Of a DNA stretch of 62,583 nt, positions 26,538 to 35,148 are shown one piece after another. This DNA is from Acidimicrobiia bacterium (GTDB lineage Bacteria > Actinomycetota > Acidimicrobiia > IMCC26256 > JAMXLJ01). A program made the position numbers and the translations under genes. Location of the stretch: positions 1 through 62,583 of the forward strand of contig JAMXLJ010000120.1 in NCBI GenBank assembly GCA_024281095.1, read 5' to 3'. The notes under the pieces are model-generated. The model was not told where the DNA came from. It did not search any database and saw nothing but the letters and a program-made list of their open reading frames with translations. Every line of letters starts with the position of its first letter. The stretch's first letter is position 1.

Positions 26538-28412
26538 GTGCTCACGAGCGGCGCGAGCGACCTCGTCGGCCGGGTGCTCGCCGGTCGGTATCGCCTCCGG
26601 GCGCCGATCGGCGCGGGCGCGAGCGGACGGGTGTACGTCGCCGACGATGTCCGGCTCCGGCGCCGCGTCGCGGTGAAGGTGCTGCACGCGGCGCTCGCCG
26701 ACGACACCGGGTTCCTTCGCCGATTCCGGGCCGAGGCTCAGCTCGCCGCGTCACTCCACCATCCGAACGTCATGGCGGTCTACGACTGGGGCGAGGACGA
26801 CCTGCCGTTCATGGTGCTCGAGTTGCTCGAGGGCGGAAGCCTGCGCGGCATGCTGGACCGTGACCACCGGTTGACACCGGCCCAGGCCGCTCACGTCGGC
26901 CGCCAGGTCGCGTCCGCGCTCGACTACGCGCACGTGCGCGGGCTCGTCCATCGAGACATCAAGCCGGCGAACCTGCTGTTCGACGAGCACGGGATCGTCC
27001 GGGTCGCCGACTTCGGGCTCGCGCGCGCCCTGGCCGAGGCGAGCTGGACGGAACCGGCCGGGGCGCTGCTCGGCACCGCGCGGTACGCGTCGCCGGAGCA
27101 GGCGACGGGCACGCCGCTCGGCGCGCGCGCCGACCTCTACGCGCTCGCGCTGGTGATCGTCGAGGCGGTCACCGGCACCGTTCCGTTCACGGCTGACACA
27201 CCGGTCGGTACGTTGATGGCCCGCACCCACGCCGCGATCAGCGCGCCCGCATCGCTCGGCCCGCTCGCAGCCGTGGTGGAGCGGGCCGGACAGGTCGACC
27301 CCGAAGACCGGTATCCGGACGCGGCGACGATGGCCTCCGCGCTCGCCGACGCAGCCGCGGCCCTCCCGCCGCCGGGCCCGCTCGTGCTCAGCGGCATCCA
27401 CGAGGTGGGCGACGACCCGCACCCGACCCAGGTCGGAGTGGTGCGCCAGGAGCTGTTCGATCAGGACCAGTCGGACGACACCGCGCTGTTCGACCAGCGC
27501 CCGCCACGCCCCACACCGGCACGGTGGCCCGGCCTCGCGGCGATCATGCCCGCGTTCGTGGCCGGCCTCGTCGTCGTCGCGCTCGCGGTGGCAGGTATCG
27601 CGGTGGCGAACGCGGGCGACTCCGGCGGGCGGGTGGCAGTCCCGAACCTGCAGGGCCTGCAACGGCTCACCGCCGCGGACCGCGCCGCGCGCTCCGGTGT
27701 CGCGATCGACATCAGGACGACGTCGTCCGCCGAGCCGGCCGGCATCGTCGTCGGGCAGAGCCCGGCCGCGGGCTCGTGGGCGTCACGTGGGAGCGCGGTG
27801 ACGCTCGTCGTCTCGTCGGGCCCCCGGCCGGTGCCGATCGCGCAGTACGGCGGCAAGGGCGCCGCGGAAGTGAAGTTGCTCCTCGCCGACGCGGGCTTTG
27901 TTGTCGGGCCCGACGTCGTCCAGCACGACGAGACCGTCGCGCCGAACGGTGTGATCGGCACCGACCCGGCGGCCGGCACGCCGGTCGCGCCGGGCTCGAT
28001 CGTGAAGGTCGTGATCAGCGACGGGCCGGCGCCGCGCACGGTGCCGACGATCACCGGGCCGATCAGTTACGACGCGGCCGCGGCCGCGATCAGCGCCGTG
28101 CAGCTCAAACCCGTGCAGAGCACCGATTACAGCGACACCGTGCCTGTGGGTCAGTTCATCCGCACGTCTCCTCCGGGCGGTACGCCCGTGCCGCGCGACA
28201 GCACCGTGACGGTGATCTTCAGCAAGGGCCCCCAATTCATCACGGTGCCTGACGTGACGAATCAGCCAGTCGAGAACGGCGCCGGCCTGATCAACTCGCT
28301 GGGCCTCGTGGCCGACATCCAGGGCTTCCAGCCGGGGAAGAAGATCAAGGCCCAGAGCGTCCCACCCGGCACTCAGGTGCGCCTAAGCACCCACATCACG
28401 CTGACGCTCTAG
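26538..28412 (+). CDS. PknB-type Ser/Thr protein kinase with four PASTA repeats
   Basis: 624 residues. The kinase domain holds GAGASGRVYVADD, VAVKVLHAAL, HRDIKPANLLFDE, VADFGLARA and GTARYASPEQATG, so it is active by motif. After a linker rich in Asp/Pro comes one membrane segment (FVAGLVVVALAVAGIAVANA) and four PASTA-type repeats, the last being ITVPDVTNQPVENGAGLI. PASTA repeats bind muropeptides or lipid II, so the kinase probably links wall state to growth control. Here it is not in the usual division cluster with FtsW and PBP genes. Start GTG 26538 is supported by the -10 element. Confidence 0.93.
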   Translation: MLTSGASDLVGRVLAGRYRLRAPIGAGASGRVYVADDVRLRRRVAVKVLHAALADDTGFLRRFRAEAQLAASLHHPNVMAVYDWGEDDLPFMVLELLEGGSLRGMLDRDHRLTPAQAAHVGRQVASALDYAHVRGLVHRDIKPANLLFDEHGIVRVADFGLARALAEASWTEPAGALLGTARYASPEQATGTPLGARADLYALALVIVEAVTGTVPFTADTPVGTLMARTHAAISAPASLGPLAAVVERAGQVDPEDRYPDAATMASALADAAAALPPPGPLVLSGIHEVGDDPHPTQVGVVRQELFDQDQSDDTALFDQRPPRPTPARWPGLAAIMPAFVAGLVVVALAVAGIAVANAGDSGGRVAVPNLQGLQRLTAADRAARSGVAIDIRTTSSAEPAGIVVGQSPAAGSWASRGSAVTLVVSSGPRPVPIAQYGGKGAAEVKLLLADAGFVVGPDVVQHDETVAPNGVIGTDPAAGTPVAPGSIVKVVISDGPAPRTVPTITGPISYDAAAAAISAVQLKPVQSTDYSDTVPVGQFIRTSPPGGTPVPRDSTVTVIFSKGPQFITVPDVTNQPVENGAGLINSLGLVADIQGFQPGKKIKAQSVPPGTQVRLSTHITLTL

Positions 28413-28492
28413 GGACCGGCCGCGATTGATGGTGCTGGTGGGGCGACGCCTACCATGCGCGGTCCCCGCCGTTCCGGAAGTTGGAGGCTTTC

Positions 28493-29386
28493 ATGGGCGC
28501 ACTCGACGGGCGCATCGCGATCATCACCGGCGCCGGGCGAGGGCTCGGCCGTGAGCACGCGCTGCTCTTCGCACAGCAGGGTGCCAAGGTCGTGGTGAAC
28601 GACCTCGGCGGCGACATCAACGGCACGGGCGAGGACCGTGCGCCGGCTCAGCAGGTCGTCGACGAGATCAAGGCCGCAGGCGGTGAGGCCGTCGCCAACG
28701 TGGACAACGTGGCCGACTTCGAGGGCGCCAAACGCCTGATCGACACCGCGGTCGAGACCTTCGGCGACGTGCACGTCCTCGTGAACAACGCCGGCATCCT
28801 GCGCGACCGCGTCCTCGTCAACATGACCGAGCAGGAGTGGGACGCGGTCATCCACGTCCACCTGAAGGGCCACTTCGCACCCACCCACCATGCGGCCGTC
28901 TACTGGCGGGAGCAGACGAAGGCCGGCAAGGACGTGAACGCGTCGCTGATCCACACCTCGTCGACGTCAGGTCTGATCGGGAACCCGGGCCAGGCCAACT
29001 ACGGCGCCGCGAAGGCCGGCATCGCGGCGTTCAGCAAGATCTGCGCGATGGAGCTCGGCCGCTACGGCGTGCGTTCGAACGCGATCGCGCCGGCGGCGCG
29101 CACCCGGCTCACCCTGCAGACGCCCGGCCTCAGCGACGCGGTCAAGGAGCCGGAAGACGCCTCCGCGTTCGACGTGTGGGACCCCGCGAACGTTTCGCCG
29201 CTCGTCGCGTACCTCGCCACTGCGTCGTGCACGATCACCGGCGAGTGCTTCCTTGCACAAGGCGGCCTCGTCCAGTACTTCCAGCCGTGGACGCTCACGG
29301 AGAAGCTCGAGAAGCAGGAACGCTGGACGGTCGACGAGCTGGCGGAGCAGATGCCGAAGCTCATGGAGCAGGTCAAGAGGAAGTGA
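28493..29386 (+). CDS. short-chain dehydrogenase, (3R)-hydroxyacyl-CoA dehydrogenase type
   Basis: 297 residues. The NAD site is TGAGRGLGREHALLFA, NNAGILRDR follows, and the catalytic Ser and YxxxK lie in SSTSGLIGNPGQANYGAAKAG. The long insert VVNDLGGDINGTGEDRAPAQ is the signature of the HSD17B4/FabG-like (3R)-hydroxyacyl-CoA dehydrogenase group, which works in beta-oxidation of bulky or branched acyl-CoAs. ATG at 28493 has GGAGG 6 nt upstream; a TTG at 28481 would be too early. TACCAT at 28451 is a possible -10. A nearby SCP2 protein and dehydratase pair suit the same pathway. Confidence 0.88.
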   Translation: MGALDGRIAIITGAGRGLGREHALLFAQQGAKVVVNDLGGDINGTGEDRAPAQQVVDEIKAAGGEAVANVDNVADFEGAKRLIDTAVETFGDVHVLVNNAGILRDRVLVNMTEQEWDAVIHVHLKGHFAPTHHAAVYWREQTKAGKDVNASLIHTSSTSGLIGNPGQANYGAAKAGIAAFSKICAMELGRYGVRSNAIAPAARTRLTLQTPGLSDAVKEPEDASAFDVWDPANVSPLVAYLATASCTITGECFLAQGGLVQYFQPWTLTEKLEKQERWTVDELAEQMPKLMEQVKRK

Positions 29387-29865
29387 CCGCAGACGCGCGC
29401 GGACACGCGCCGTCTTCGCGCGCGACGCTCTGCATTTGGTGAGGCGACATCGGGGTCATGGGGCGTTGACCACGCGCAGTAGCCGGAGCGTCGTCGGGCA
29501 GTCGCGTGGTACGTCGACCACGTTCTGCGCGCGCCATACGTCGCGCCCGTGCACAATGCCCGAATTGACGGAGTGTTGGGCGCCGAGGGCGTCGGGTAAA
29601 TGGGTCGGGAGCACTATTGCCCGGCCACAGAGCGTGCCATACGTTCTCCACGAAGCGTGACAGTTCCGCACCATCTGGCGACGGAGTGCGGCAGCCGGTC
29701 GGCTGGGTGCCCGCAGAGCAAGGTCGGACTCGCCGTTCTGGGGACGGCTGGGCAGGCAGGTGAGGGTCTATGCGACGAGTTCCGCACGGAGGCAGCGTTC
29801 GACCGGGGGCGAACCGGCCGGGCAACGGCTATGGCCGGTTGCCGCGGCGTTGCCCCGGCCCGCTG
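29387..29865 (+). other. 480-bp gap with no convincing gene; strong hairpin at its end
   Basis: No open frame here has convincing protein features on either strand, and I see no tRNA. At 29816-29860 a stem pairs GGCCGGG-CAACG with CGTTG-C-CCCGGCC (12 bp, one bulged base), ending 5 nt before the ATG at 29866. A competing smaller hairpin (29821-29843) uses the same left arm. The rest may be a decayed gene. Confidence 0.5.
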
Positions 29866-29982
29866 ATGTCGGTGCCGCAGTCGGAGATCCCCGAGCCGGC
29901 GTGGTTCCTGGACCCGCCGCCCGTGGTGGTGCTCACCGAGGCCGACGTCGAGACCTACCTCCGGCCCCGACCGCGGGCCTGA
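29866..29982 (+). CDS. possible 38-residue small protein
   Basis: Starts MSVPQSEIPEPAWFLDPPP and continues VVVLTEADVETYLRPRPRA. The balanced composition, with acidic residues and few Arg runs, is unlike the Arg-rich false frames common in this GC-rich DNA. No ribosome site is visible; the strong hairpin at 29816-29860 would cover its upstream region. No family is recognised. It is convergent with the SCP2 gene. Confidence 0.3.
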   Translation: MSVPQSEIPEPAWFLDPPPVVVLTEADVETYLRPRPRA

Positions 29983-30021
29983 TCGCCCGCACGGCGCCGC
30001 CGCGAGAGGAGCCCTCCGCTC

Positions 30022-30429
30022 CTACTCGGTGACGTCGAGGATGGCCTGCTGGAGGTCCGGGTTGCCGGCCGGGCCGCCGCCCTGAGCCGCGCCGGCCATC
30101 AGCTTCGCCATGTCGCCCTGCACCCGGACCTTCCCGGCCATGAACGCCTGCATGCCGGCTTGCGGGTTCCCCGACGCGAACACGTCCTTCGCGGTCGCGT
30201 AATCGGTGGTGAGCGTCACATCGGCGCCTTCGAGGAGCCCCGGACCGAAGAGCGCCTTGCCACCCTCGGCGCCCATGTGGAACTGACGGTCGGCGTCGAA
30301 GGGCGTCTCCGTGACGACGAGGTTCATCTTCATGTTCTGATGCGCGGGCGCCTCGTTGCCGTGCTGCTCGATGAGCGCCGCCACTTCCTTGAACCAGCCG
30401 TCGGACAGGAACGGTTGCTTGCCGGCCAC
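30022..30429 (-). CDS. SCP2 sterol-binding-fold protein
   Basis: 135 residues. It has the SCP2 layout: an N-terminal helix (FKEVAALIEQHGNEAP), beta strands MNLVVTETPFDADRQFHMGA, then LTTDYATAKDVFASGNPQAG and MQAFMAGKVRVQGDMAKLM, the last being the conserved GKxxxxGD motif. SCP2 proteins bind hydrophobic acyl or sterol ligands. GTG at 30429 has AGGAGG 5 nt upstream. Its neighbours (SDR upstream, ferredoxin divergent) fit lipid metabolism, but its ligand is unknown. Confidence 0.88.
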   Translation of the reverse strand: MAGKQPFLSDGWFKEVAALIEQHGNEAPAHQNMKMNLVVTETPFDADRQFHMGAEGGKALFGPGLLEGADVTLTTDYATAKDVFASGNPQAGMQAFMAGKVRVQGDMAKLMAGAAQGGGPAGNPDLQQAILDVTE

Positions 30430-30530
30430 GTGGTCCTCCTTGCTCGCTTCGTGGGGAGACCCGAGACGGCGGGACTGTACTGGACGTTGCTTTCCCAGCG
30501 CGTCGAGCGCGCATTCGAAAACGCCACGTC

Positions 30531-30536
30531 TACGCT
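30531..30536 (+). promoter_or_regulatory. -10 element, leaderless, for the ferredoxin gene
   Basis: TACGCT is followed by 6 nt and the GTG at 30543, with no ribosome site. Confidence 0.45.
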
Positions 30537-30542
30537 GAGCCC

Positions 30543-30851
30543 GTGCCGGCGACCACGCGGGACGAGCGCATCGCGAGCCGCGAGCGGAACCCGAAGTGGC
30601 GCAACCCGCCCCTGCGCATCGAGATGGCGGAGTGCATCAACTGCGACGCGTGCCTTCGCCACTGCCCGCCGCAATTCGGCGCCATCTTCAACCACGGTAT
30701 CGACGTGATCATCGTGCCCGAGCTGTGCAGCGGCTGCGACAAGTGCCTCCCGGCGTGCCCCGTGTCGTGCATCTATCCCGACCCCGAATGGAAGGCCGCG
30801 CCCGAGGACTGGTGGGAGGAGCCGGCGTCGCCCGGCGACCCCTACAGCTGA
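30543..30851 (+). CDS. 2[4Fe-4S] ferredoxin-type protein
   Basis: 102 residues with two full cluster motifs, CINCDACLRHCP and CSGCDKCLPACP, in the 4Fe-4S arrangement, spaced by a hydrophobic strand. A basic N-terminal 30 residues and an acidic, Trp-containing C-terminal tail (PEDWWEEPASPGD) flank the clusters. It is an electron carrier; the partner is not obvious. GTG at 30543 is set by the -10 element 6 nt upstream. It lies before gatC but has its own promoter. Confidence 0.88.
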   Translation: MPATTRDERIASRERNPKWRNPPLRIEMAECINCDACLRHCPPQFGAIFNHGIDVIIVPELCSGCDKCLPACPVSCIYPDPEWKAAPEDWWEEPASPGDPYS

Positions 30852-30892
30852 ACGCCGGCGGAATCCCCGGCGGACCGTCGCGCACCCGTCTC

Positions 30893-30898
30893 TAGACT
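30893..30898 (+). promoter_or_regulatory. -10 element, leaderless, for gatCA
   Basis: TAGACT is followed by 7 nt and the ATG at 30906, with no ribosome site. Confidence 0.5.
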
Positions 30899-30905
30899 CG
30901 ACCCG

Positions 30906-31205
30906 ATGACCCGGATCACCCGCACCGATGTCGAGCACGTCGCCCGACTCGCCCGGCTCGCGCTCACCGACGACGAGATCGAACGCTTCACGGGCCAGCT
31001 CGAGGTGATCCTCGAGCACGCGGCCGACGTCTCGTCGCTCGACACCGAGGGCGTCCCGCCCACCGCGCATCCGCTGCCGCTCCTGAACGTGCTGCGGCCC
31101 GACACCGCGCGCCCGGGCCTGCCCCGTGAGGAAGTCCTGGCGATGGCGCCCGAAGCGGAGGACGGTCGCTTCCGGGTGCCGCGCATTCTCGGCGAGGCGC
31201 CGTGA
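30906..31205 (+). CDS. gatC: Asp-tRNA(Asn)/Glu-tRNA(Gln) amidotransferase subunit C
   Basis: 99 residues. It begins [21 protein letters not shown], the GatC helix, and contains [17 protein letters not shown] and [20 protein letters not shown]. GatC braces GatA and GatB in the amidotransferase that converts Glu-tRNA(Gln) and/or Asp-tRNA(Asn). Its stop overlaps the gatA GTG as GTGA. Confidence 0.95.
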   Translation: MTRITRTDVEHVARLARLALTDDEIERFTGQLEVILEHAADVSSLDTEGVPPTAHPLPLLNVLRPDTARPGLPREEVLAMAPEAEDGRFRVPRILGEAP

Positions 31206-32626
31206 GCGCGCTCGACGTCGCGGCCGCGGTGCGGTCGGGGTCGCGTTCGGCGCGCGACGTCGTGGAAGAGCATCTCGACGCCATCGCCGCCCGCGAACCC
31301 GAGATCCACGCGTTCAACCTGGTTCTCGCGGACGAGGCTCGGGCCGCGGCAGACGCGGTCGACGCCGCCGTCGCGGCCGGCCGCGATCCCGGCCCGCTCG
31401 CGGGGGTGCCGGTCGCGCTCAAGGACAACCTCTGCACACGCGGCATCCCCACCACCTGCTCGTCGCGCATTCTCGACGGCTGGCGTCCGCCGTACGACGC
31501 GACGGTCGTCGAACGTGTCGTGGCCGCCGGCGGGATCCCGATCGGCAAGACGAACCTCGACGAGTTCGCGATGGGCAGCTCCACCGAGAACTCCGCCTTC
31601 GGGCCGACCCGGAATCCGCTCGACACGTCCCGCGTCCCCGGCGGCTCGAGTGGCGGATCGGCCGCGGCGGTCGCCGCGGGCTTTGCACCGGTGGGGCTCG
31701 GCTCCGACACGGGCGGGTCGATCCGTCAGCCCGCCGCGCTCTGCGGGGTGGTCGGGGTGAAGCCGACGTACGGACGGGTCTCGCGGTACGGCCTCATCGC
31801 GTTCGCCTCGAGCCTCGACCAGATCGGTCCGTTCGCGTGCACCGTCGCCGACGCGGCCCTGCTGCTCGAGACGATCTGGGGCCACGATCCCGCCGACAGC
31901 ACGTCCATTCCCACCGCCGCGGGCTCGGTGCTTCCCGATCTCGAAACGGGTGTCGAAGGGTTGCGGATCGGCGTCGTGGAGGAGCTCACCGACGCGCAGG
32001 GCGTCGACGCCGAGGTCGTCGCCGCGGTCGAACGTGCTGCAGGCGCACTCGAACAGGCCGGTGCGAAGGTCGAGCGCGTGTCGGTGCCGAGTGCGGTGTA
32101 CGGGCTCTCGGCCTACTACTTGATCGCGCCGGCCGAGGCGTCGTCGAACCTGGCTCGGTACGACGGCGTTCGCTACGGCTTGCGCGTCGATGCCGCAGAC
32201 GTCACCACGATGATGGCCCGCACGCGCGATGCGGGGTTCGGCGCCGAAGTGAAACGCCGCATCATGCTGGGCACGTACGCCCTGTCGGCCGGCTACTACG
32301 ACGCGTACTACGGCCAGGCCCAGAAGGTGCGCACGCTGATCATCCGCGACTTCGCGCGGGCATACGAGCGATTCGACGCGCTGATCGGGCCGACCGCGCC
32401 AACTACCGCGTTCCCGTTGGGAGCGAAGACCGACAATCCGCTCCTGATGTATCTCAACGACGTGTGCACCATCCCGTCGAACCTCGCGGGCCATCCGGCG
32501 ATGTCGGTGCCGTTCGGCGAAGGAGCCGACGGGCTGCCCATCGGCGTGCAGGTGCTCACGGACGCGCTCGCCGAGCCCTTGATGTTCCGCGTCGCACGCG
32601 CGATCGAGATCGCGGCGGAGCGGTAG
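31202..32626 (+). CDS. gatA: glutamyl-tRNA(Gln) amidotransferase subunit A
   Basis: 474 residues, amidase-signature enzyme that frees ammonia from glutamine. The Ser-cisSer-Lys triad lies in VALKDNLCT (Lys), [15 protein letters not shown] (cis-Ser region) and [12 protein letters not shown] (nucleophile). [25 protein letters not shown] is typical GatA. The GTG at 31202 is coupled to gatC. gatB lies about 1 kb further on, separated by an antisense hydrolase gene. Confidence 0.95.
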   Translation: MSALDVAAAVRSGSRSARDVVEEHLDAIAAREPEIHAFNLVLADEARAAADAVDAAVAAGRDPGPLAGVPVALKDNLCTRGIPTTCSSRILDGWRPPYDATVVERVVAAGGIPIGKTNLDEFAMGSSTENSAFGPTRNPLDTSRVPGGSSGGSAAAVAAGFAPVGLGSDTGGSIRQPAALCGVVGVKPTYGRVSRYGLIAFASSLDQIGPFACTVADAALLLETIWGHDPADSTSIPTAAGSVLPDLETGVEGLRIGVVEELTDAQGVDAEVVAAVERAAGALEQAGAKVERVSVPSAVYGLSAYYLIAPAEASSNLARYDGVRYGLRVDAADVTTMMARTRDAGFGAEVKRRIMLGTYALSAGYYDAYYGQAQKVRTLIIRDFARAYERFDALIGPTAPTTAFPLGAKTDNPLLMYLNDVCTIPSNLAGHPAMSVPFGEGADGLPIGVQVLTDALAEPLMFRVARAIEIAAER

Positions 32627-32627
32627 C

Positions 32628-33596
32628 TCAGTGCGAGGTTGTTCGCAGGTCGCCGAAGAAGTAGGTGAGCGCGCGGTTCAGCACGCCGGCGGCCTCCCAC
32701 TGGAGGAAGTGACCGGCTCCGGGCACATGGAACGGCCCGATGCACTCCGTGAACGCGACGGCGCACTGGTCGGGGAACGAGCGCGGCACGACGTGGTCGT
32801 CGGGCCCGTAGAGCACGAGCGTCGGCACGGGGCTCTGCTCGAACACCCGCGGCACGTCGGCCATCGGCTTGCGACCGGTCGACCCCTCGTAGACGCCCCA
32901 GCTCGCGCGCAGCTTGTCCGCGTCGGCGTACGGCTCGGTCATGAACGCGATGTCGTCGTCGGTGAACGAGCCCGGCGACGCCCACAACCGGTGTCCGTAC
33001 ATGTCGGCTACGTAGGCCCGGCGACGCTGCGGCGTGTCGAGCTCGGCGAGGAGTGCGTCGGCGTCGGAGGCCTGGCGCCGGAAGTAGTCCGCCGTCGGTC
33101 GCGTCTCTCGGGGCGGGTCCTCGGGCGGGATCCCCGCCTTCGCGTACAGCTCGTGCAGCGGTGGCGCCAGCGTGTTGAAGATGCACTGTCGCTCGACGGT
33201 GCCCGGGTAGCGCAGCGAGTGGTCGTACAGAACGACACCGCCGACGTCGCCGCCGACCACTCCGTATCGGTCGTGGCCGAGCACGGCGTGCATGAGCGCG
33301 TGAAGATCGAGCGAGAACGCGGCGATGTCGTACATCCCGTCGGGCGCGAGGTCGGAGTCGCCGTGGCCGCGCAGATCCGGCGCCACGACCTCGAACCCCG
33401 CGCCGGCGAGCGGCCCGATGTTGCGCCACCAGATCCGCTTCGTCTCGGGGTAGCCGTGGATCAGCAGCAGGGGATAGCCGCCGGCGCCCTCGTGCACGAA
33501 TGCGAGCTGCATCCCGTCGCGCACGGGCTCGCGTCGCACGTTGTAGGCATCGGGGTCGAGCGGCGCGGGCACGGGTACCGCGGTGTTGTGCGTCAT
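32628..33596 (-). CDS. alpha/beta hydrolase (epoxide hydrolase/haloacetate dehalogenase-like)
   Basis: 322 residues. The HGYPETKRIWW oxyanion region, the nucleophile elbow GGDVGGVV with Asp as nucleophile, and GAGHFLQWE with the catalytic His mark the Asp-nucleophile branch of alpha/beta hydrolases. Substrate is unknown. I chose ATG 33596; an ATG at 33614 would make its start overlap the gatB start itself (CATG). It is inserted antisense between gatA and gatB, and ends 1 bp after gatA. Confidence 0.85.
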   Translation of the reverse strand: MTHNTAVPVPAPLDPDAYNVRREPVRDGMQLAFVHEGAGGYPLLLIHGYPETKRIWWRNIGPLAGAGFEVVAPDLRGHGDSDLAPDGMYDIAAFSLDLHALMHAVLGHDRYGVVGGDVGGVVLYDHSLRYPGTVERQCIFNTLAPPLHELYAKAGIPPEDPPRETRPTADYFRRQASDADALLAELDTPQRRRAYVADMYGHRLWASPGSFTDDDIAFMTEPYADADKLRASWGVYEGSTGRKPMADVPRVFEQSPVPTLVLYGPDDHVVPRSFPDQCAVAFTECIGPFHVPGAGHFLQWEAAGVLNRALTYFFGDLRTTSH

Positions 33597-33612
33597 CGAG
33601 AGGGAGTCTGAC

Positions 33613-35076
33613 ATGCAGGCCGCCGACTACGAGCCCGTCATCGGCCTCGAGGTGCACGTGGAGCTGGCGACCGCCACGAAGCTGTTCTGCGCGTGTGTCA
33701 ACGAGTTCGGTGCCGAGCCGAACACGAACGTGTGCCCGGTGTGCCTGGGCCTGCCGGGATCGCTTCCCGTCTTGAACGAACAGGTGGTCGAGTACGCGCT
33801 GCGGCTCGGGGCGGCGCTCCACTTCGACGTGCCCGAGCAGTCGATCTTCCACCGCAAGAACTACTTCTATCCCGACATGCCGAAGGACTTTCAGATCACG
33901 CAATACGACGAGCCGATCTGTGTGAACGGGTGGATCGGTGTCGACGGGGCGCGCATCGGCATCCAACGAGCGCACATGGAGGAAGACACCGGCAAGACCG
34001 TTCACGTCGGCGGCGGGGGTCGAATCCACGAAGCCGAGTACTCGCTGGTCGACTACAACCGCGCCGGCGTGCCGCTCATGGAGATCGTCAGCGAGCCGCA
34101 GATCACGAGCGCCGCGCAGGCGCGCGCGTACGTCGCCGAGTTACGCGCGGTGCTGGAGACCATCGGCGTGTCCGACGTGAAGATGGAAGAGGGCTCCATG
34201 CGCGTCGACGCGAACGTGTCGGTACGCCGCGCCGGCTCGTCGGAGCTCGGTACGCGAGCCGAGATCAAGAACATGAACTCGCTCCGATCGCTCGGACGTG
34301 CGGTCGAGTACGAGATCGAACGGCAGATCGCGCTGCTCGACGCCGGTGATCGCGTGGTGCAGGAGACGCGTCACTGGAACGAGGACGACGGCCGAACGCA
34401 CTCGATGCGCTCCAAGGAGGAGGCGTTCGACTACCGCTACTTCCCCGAGCCCGACCTCGTACCCGTCGCGCCCGACGCCGAGATGCGCGATCGGGCGCGG
34501 TCGTCGGTGCCGGAGCTGCCGGCCGCGCGACGTGAGCGCCTCGTGCGCGACTGGCGCATCAGCGAGCACGACGCGCGCGTGCTGATGGAAGTGCCGGGGC
34601 TCACGCACTACGCCGAGGCCGCGGTCGCGGCGGGTGGCGATGCCGTCGAGGTCACGAAATGGAGCACGGGCGAGGTGCTCGGATACCTCAACGAGACCGG
34701 CCTGTCGCCGGAGGTGCTGCCGCTCGCGCCGGATGGGCTCGCCGAGCTCGTGCGTCTCGTGGCCGACGGCACGCTGTCGCGCGGCATGGCGAAGGACGTG
34801 CTCGCGGTGTGCCTGCGCGAGCCGAAGCGTCCGCGTGAGGTTGTCGCCGAACAGGGCCTGGCCCAGGTCAGCGACGAGTCCGAGCTGGCGCGGGTCGTTG
34901 ACGAGGTGCTCGCCGCCAACGCGACCACCGTCGATGAATGGCGCAAGGGTGACGAGAAGGCGCGGGGCAAGAAGCGCGGGTTCCTGTTCGGTCAGGTGAA
35001 CCGGGCGTTGAGTGGCAAGGGCAACCCCGCGGTGCTCAACCGCCTGATCGACGAGCGGCTCTCTTCGACCTCGTGA
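33613..35076 (+). CDS. gatB: glutamyl-tRNA(Gln) amidotransferase subunit B
   Basis: 487 residues. YEPVIGLEVHVELATATKLF, NTNVCPVCLGLPGSLPVLNE, FHRKNYFYPDMPKDFQITQY and the C-terminal YqeY-like helices (FLFGQVNRALSGKGNPAVLN) are all family signatures. It holds the tRNA and kinase-type site that activates the misacylated residue. ATG 33613 has GAGAGGGAG 6 nt upstream. Completes GatCAB with gatC and gatA. Confidence 0.96.
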   Translation: MQAADYEPVIGLEVHVELATATKLFCACVNEFGAEPNTNVCPVCLGLPGSLPVLNEQVVEYALRLGAALHFDVPEQSIFHRKNYFYPDMPKDFQITQYDEPICVNGWIGVDGARIGIQRAHMEEDTGKTVHVGGGGRIHEAEYSLVDYNRAGVPLMEIVSEPQITSAAQARAYVAELRAVLETIGVSDVKMEEGSMRVDANVSVRRAGSSELGTRAEIKNMNSLRSLGRAVEYEIERQIALLDAGDRVVQETRHWNEDDGRTHSMRSKEEAFDYRYFPEPDLVPVAPDAEMRDRARSSVPELPAARRERLVRDWRISEHDARVLMEVPGLTHYAEAAVAAGGDAVEVTKWSTGEVLGYLNETGLSPEVLPLAPDGLAELVRLVADGTLSRGMAKDVLAVCLREPKRPREVVAEQGLAQVSDESELARVVDEVLAANATTVDEWRKGDEKARGKKRGFLFGQVNRALSGKGNPAVLNRLIDERLSSTS

Positions 35077-35094
35077 CCCGGTCGCTGTCACACC

Positions 35095-35118
35095 CCCACG
35101 GTTTCATTGAACCGTGGG
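35095..35118 (+). terminator. perfect 9-bp inverted repeat after gatB
   Basis: CCCACGGTT and AACCGTGGG flank the loop TCATTG. It lies 18 bp after the gatB stop and overlaps the GTG (35114) of the next gene. It could be a T-poor terminator, an operator, or both. Confidence 0.45.
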
Positions 35119-35148
35119 CAGCGGAGACCGCAACGAGAGCTTCAACGA
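35102..35148 (+). repeat. upstream copy of 47-bp imperfect direct repeat
   Basis: Ends TTTCATTGAACC and GAGAGCTTCAACGA are shared with the copy at 36052-36098 at the same spacing. The two copies agree at about 36 of 47 positions and are exactly 950 bp apart. This copy covers the start codon of the gene between them. Confidence 0.6.

Noticed and set aside
29456-29674. A 72-codon minus-strand frame in the gap before the SCP2 gene
   Set aside because: No start signal and no recognised motif. It might be a decayed gene, but the evidence is too thin to call.
33597-33614. Upstream ATG at 33614 as start of the antisense alpha/beta hydrolase
   Set aside because: It would place two divergent start codons on the same CATG and the ribosome site GAGAGGGAG clearly belongs to gatB. 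The ATG at 33596 gives a normal family N-terminus.
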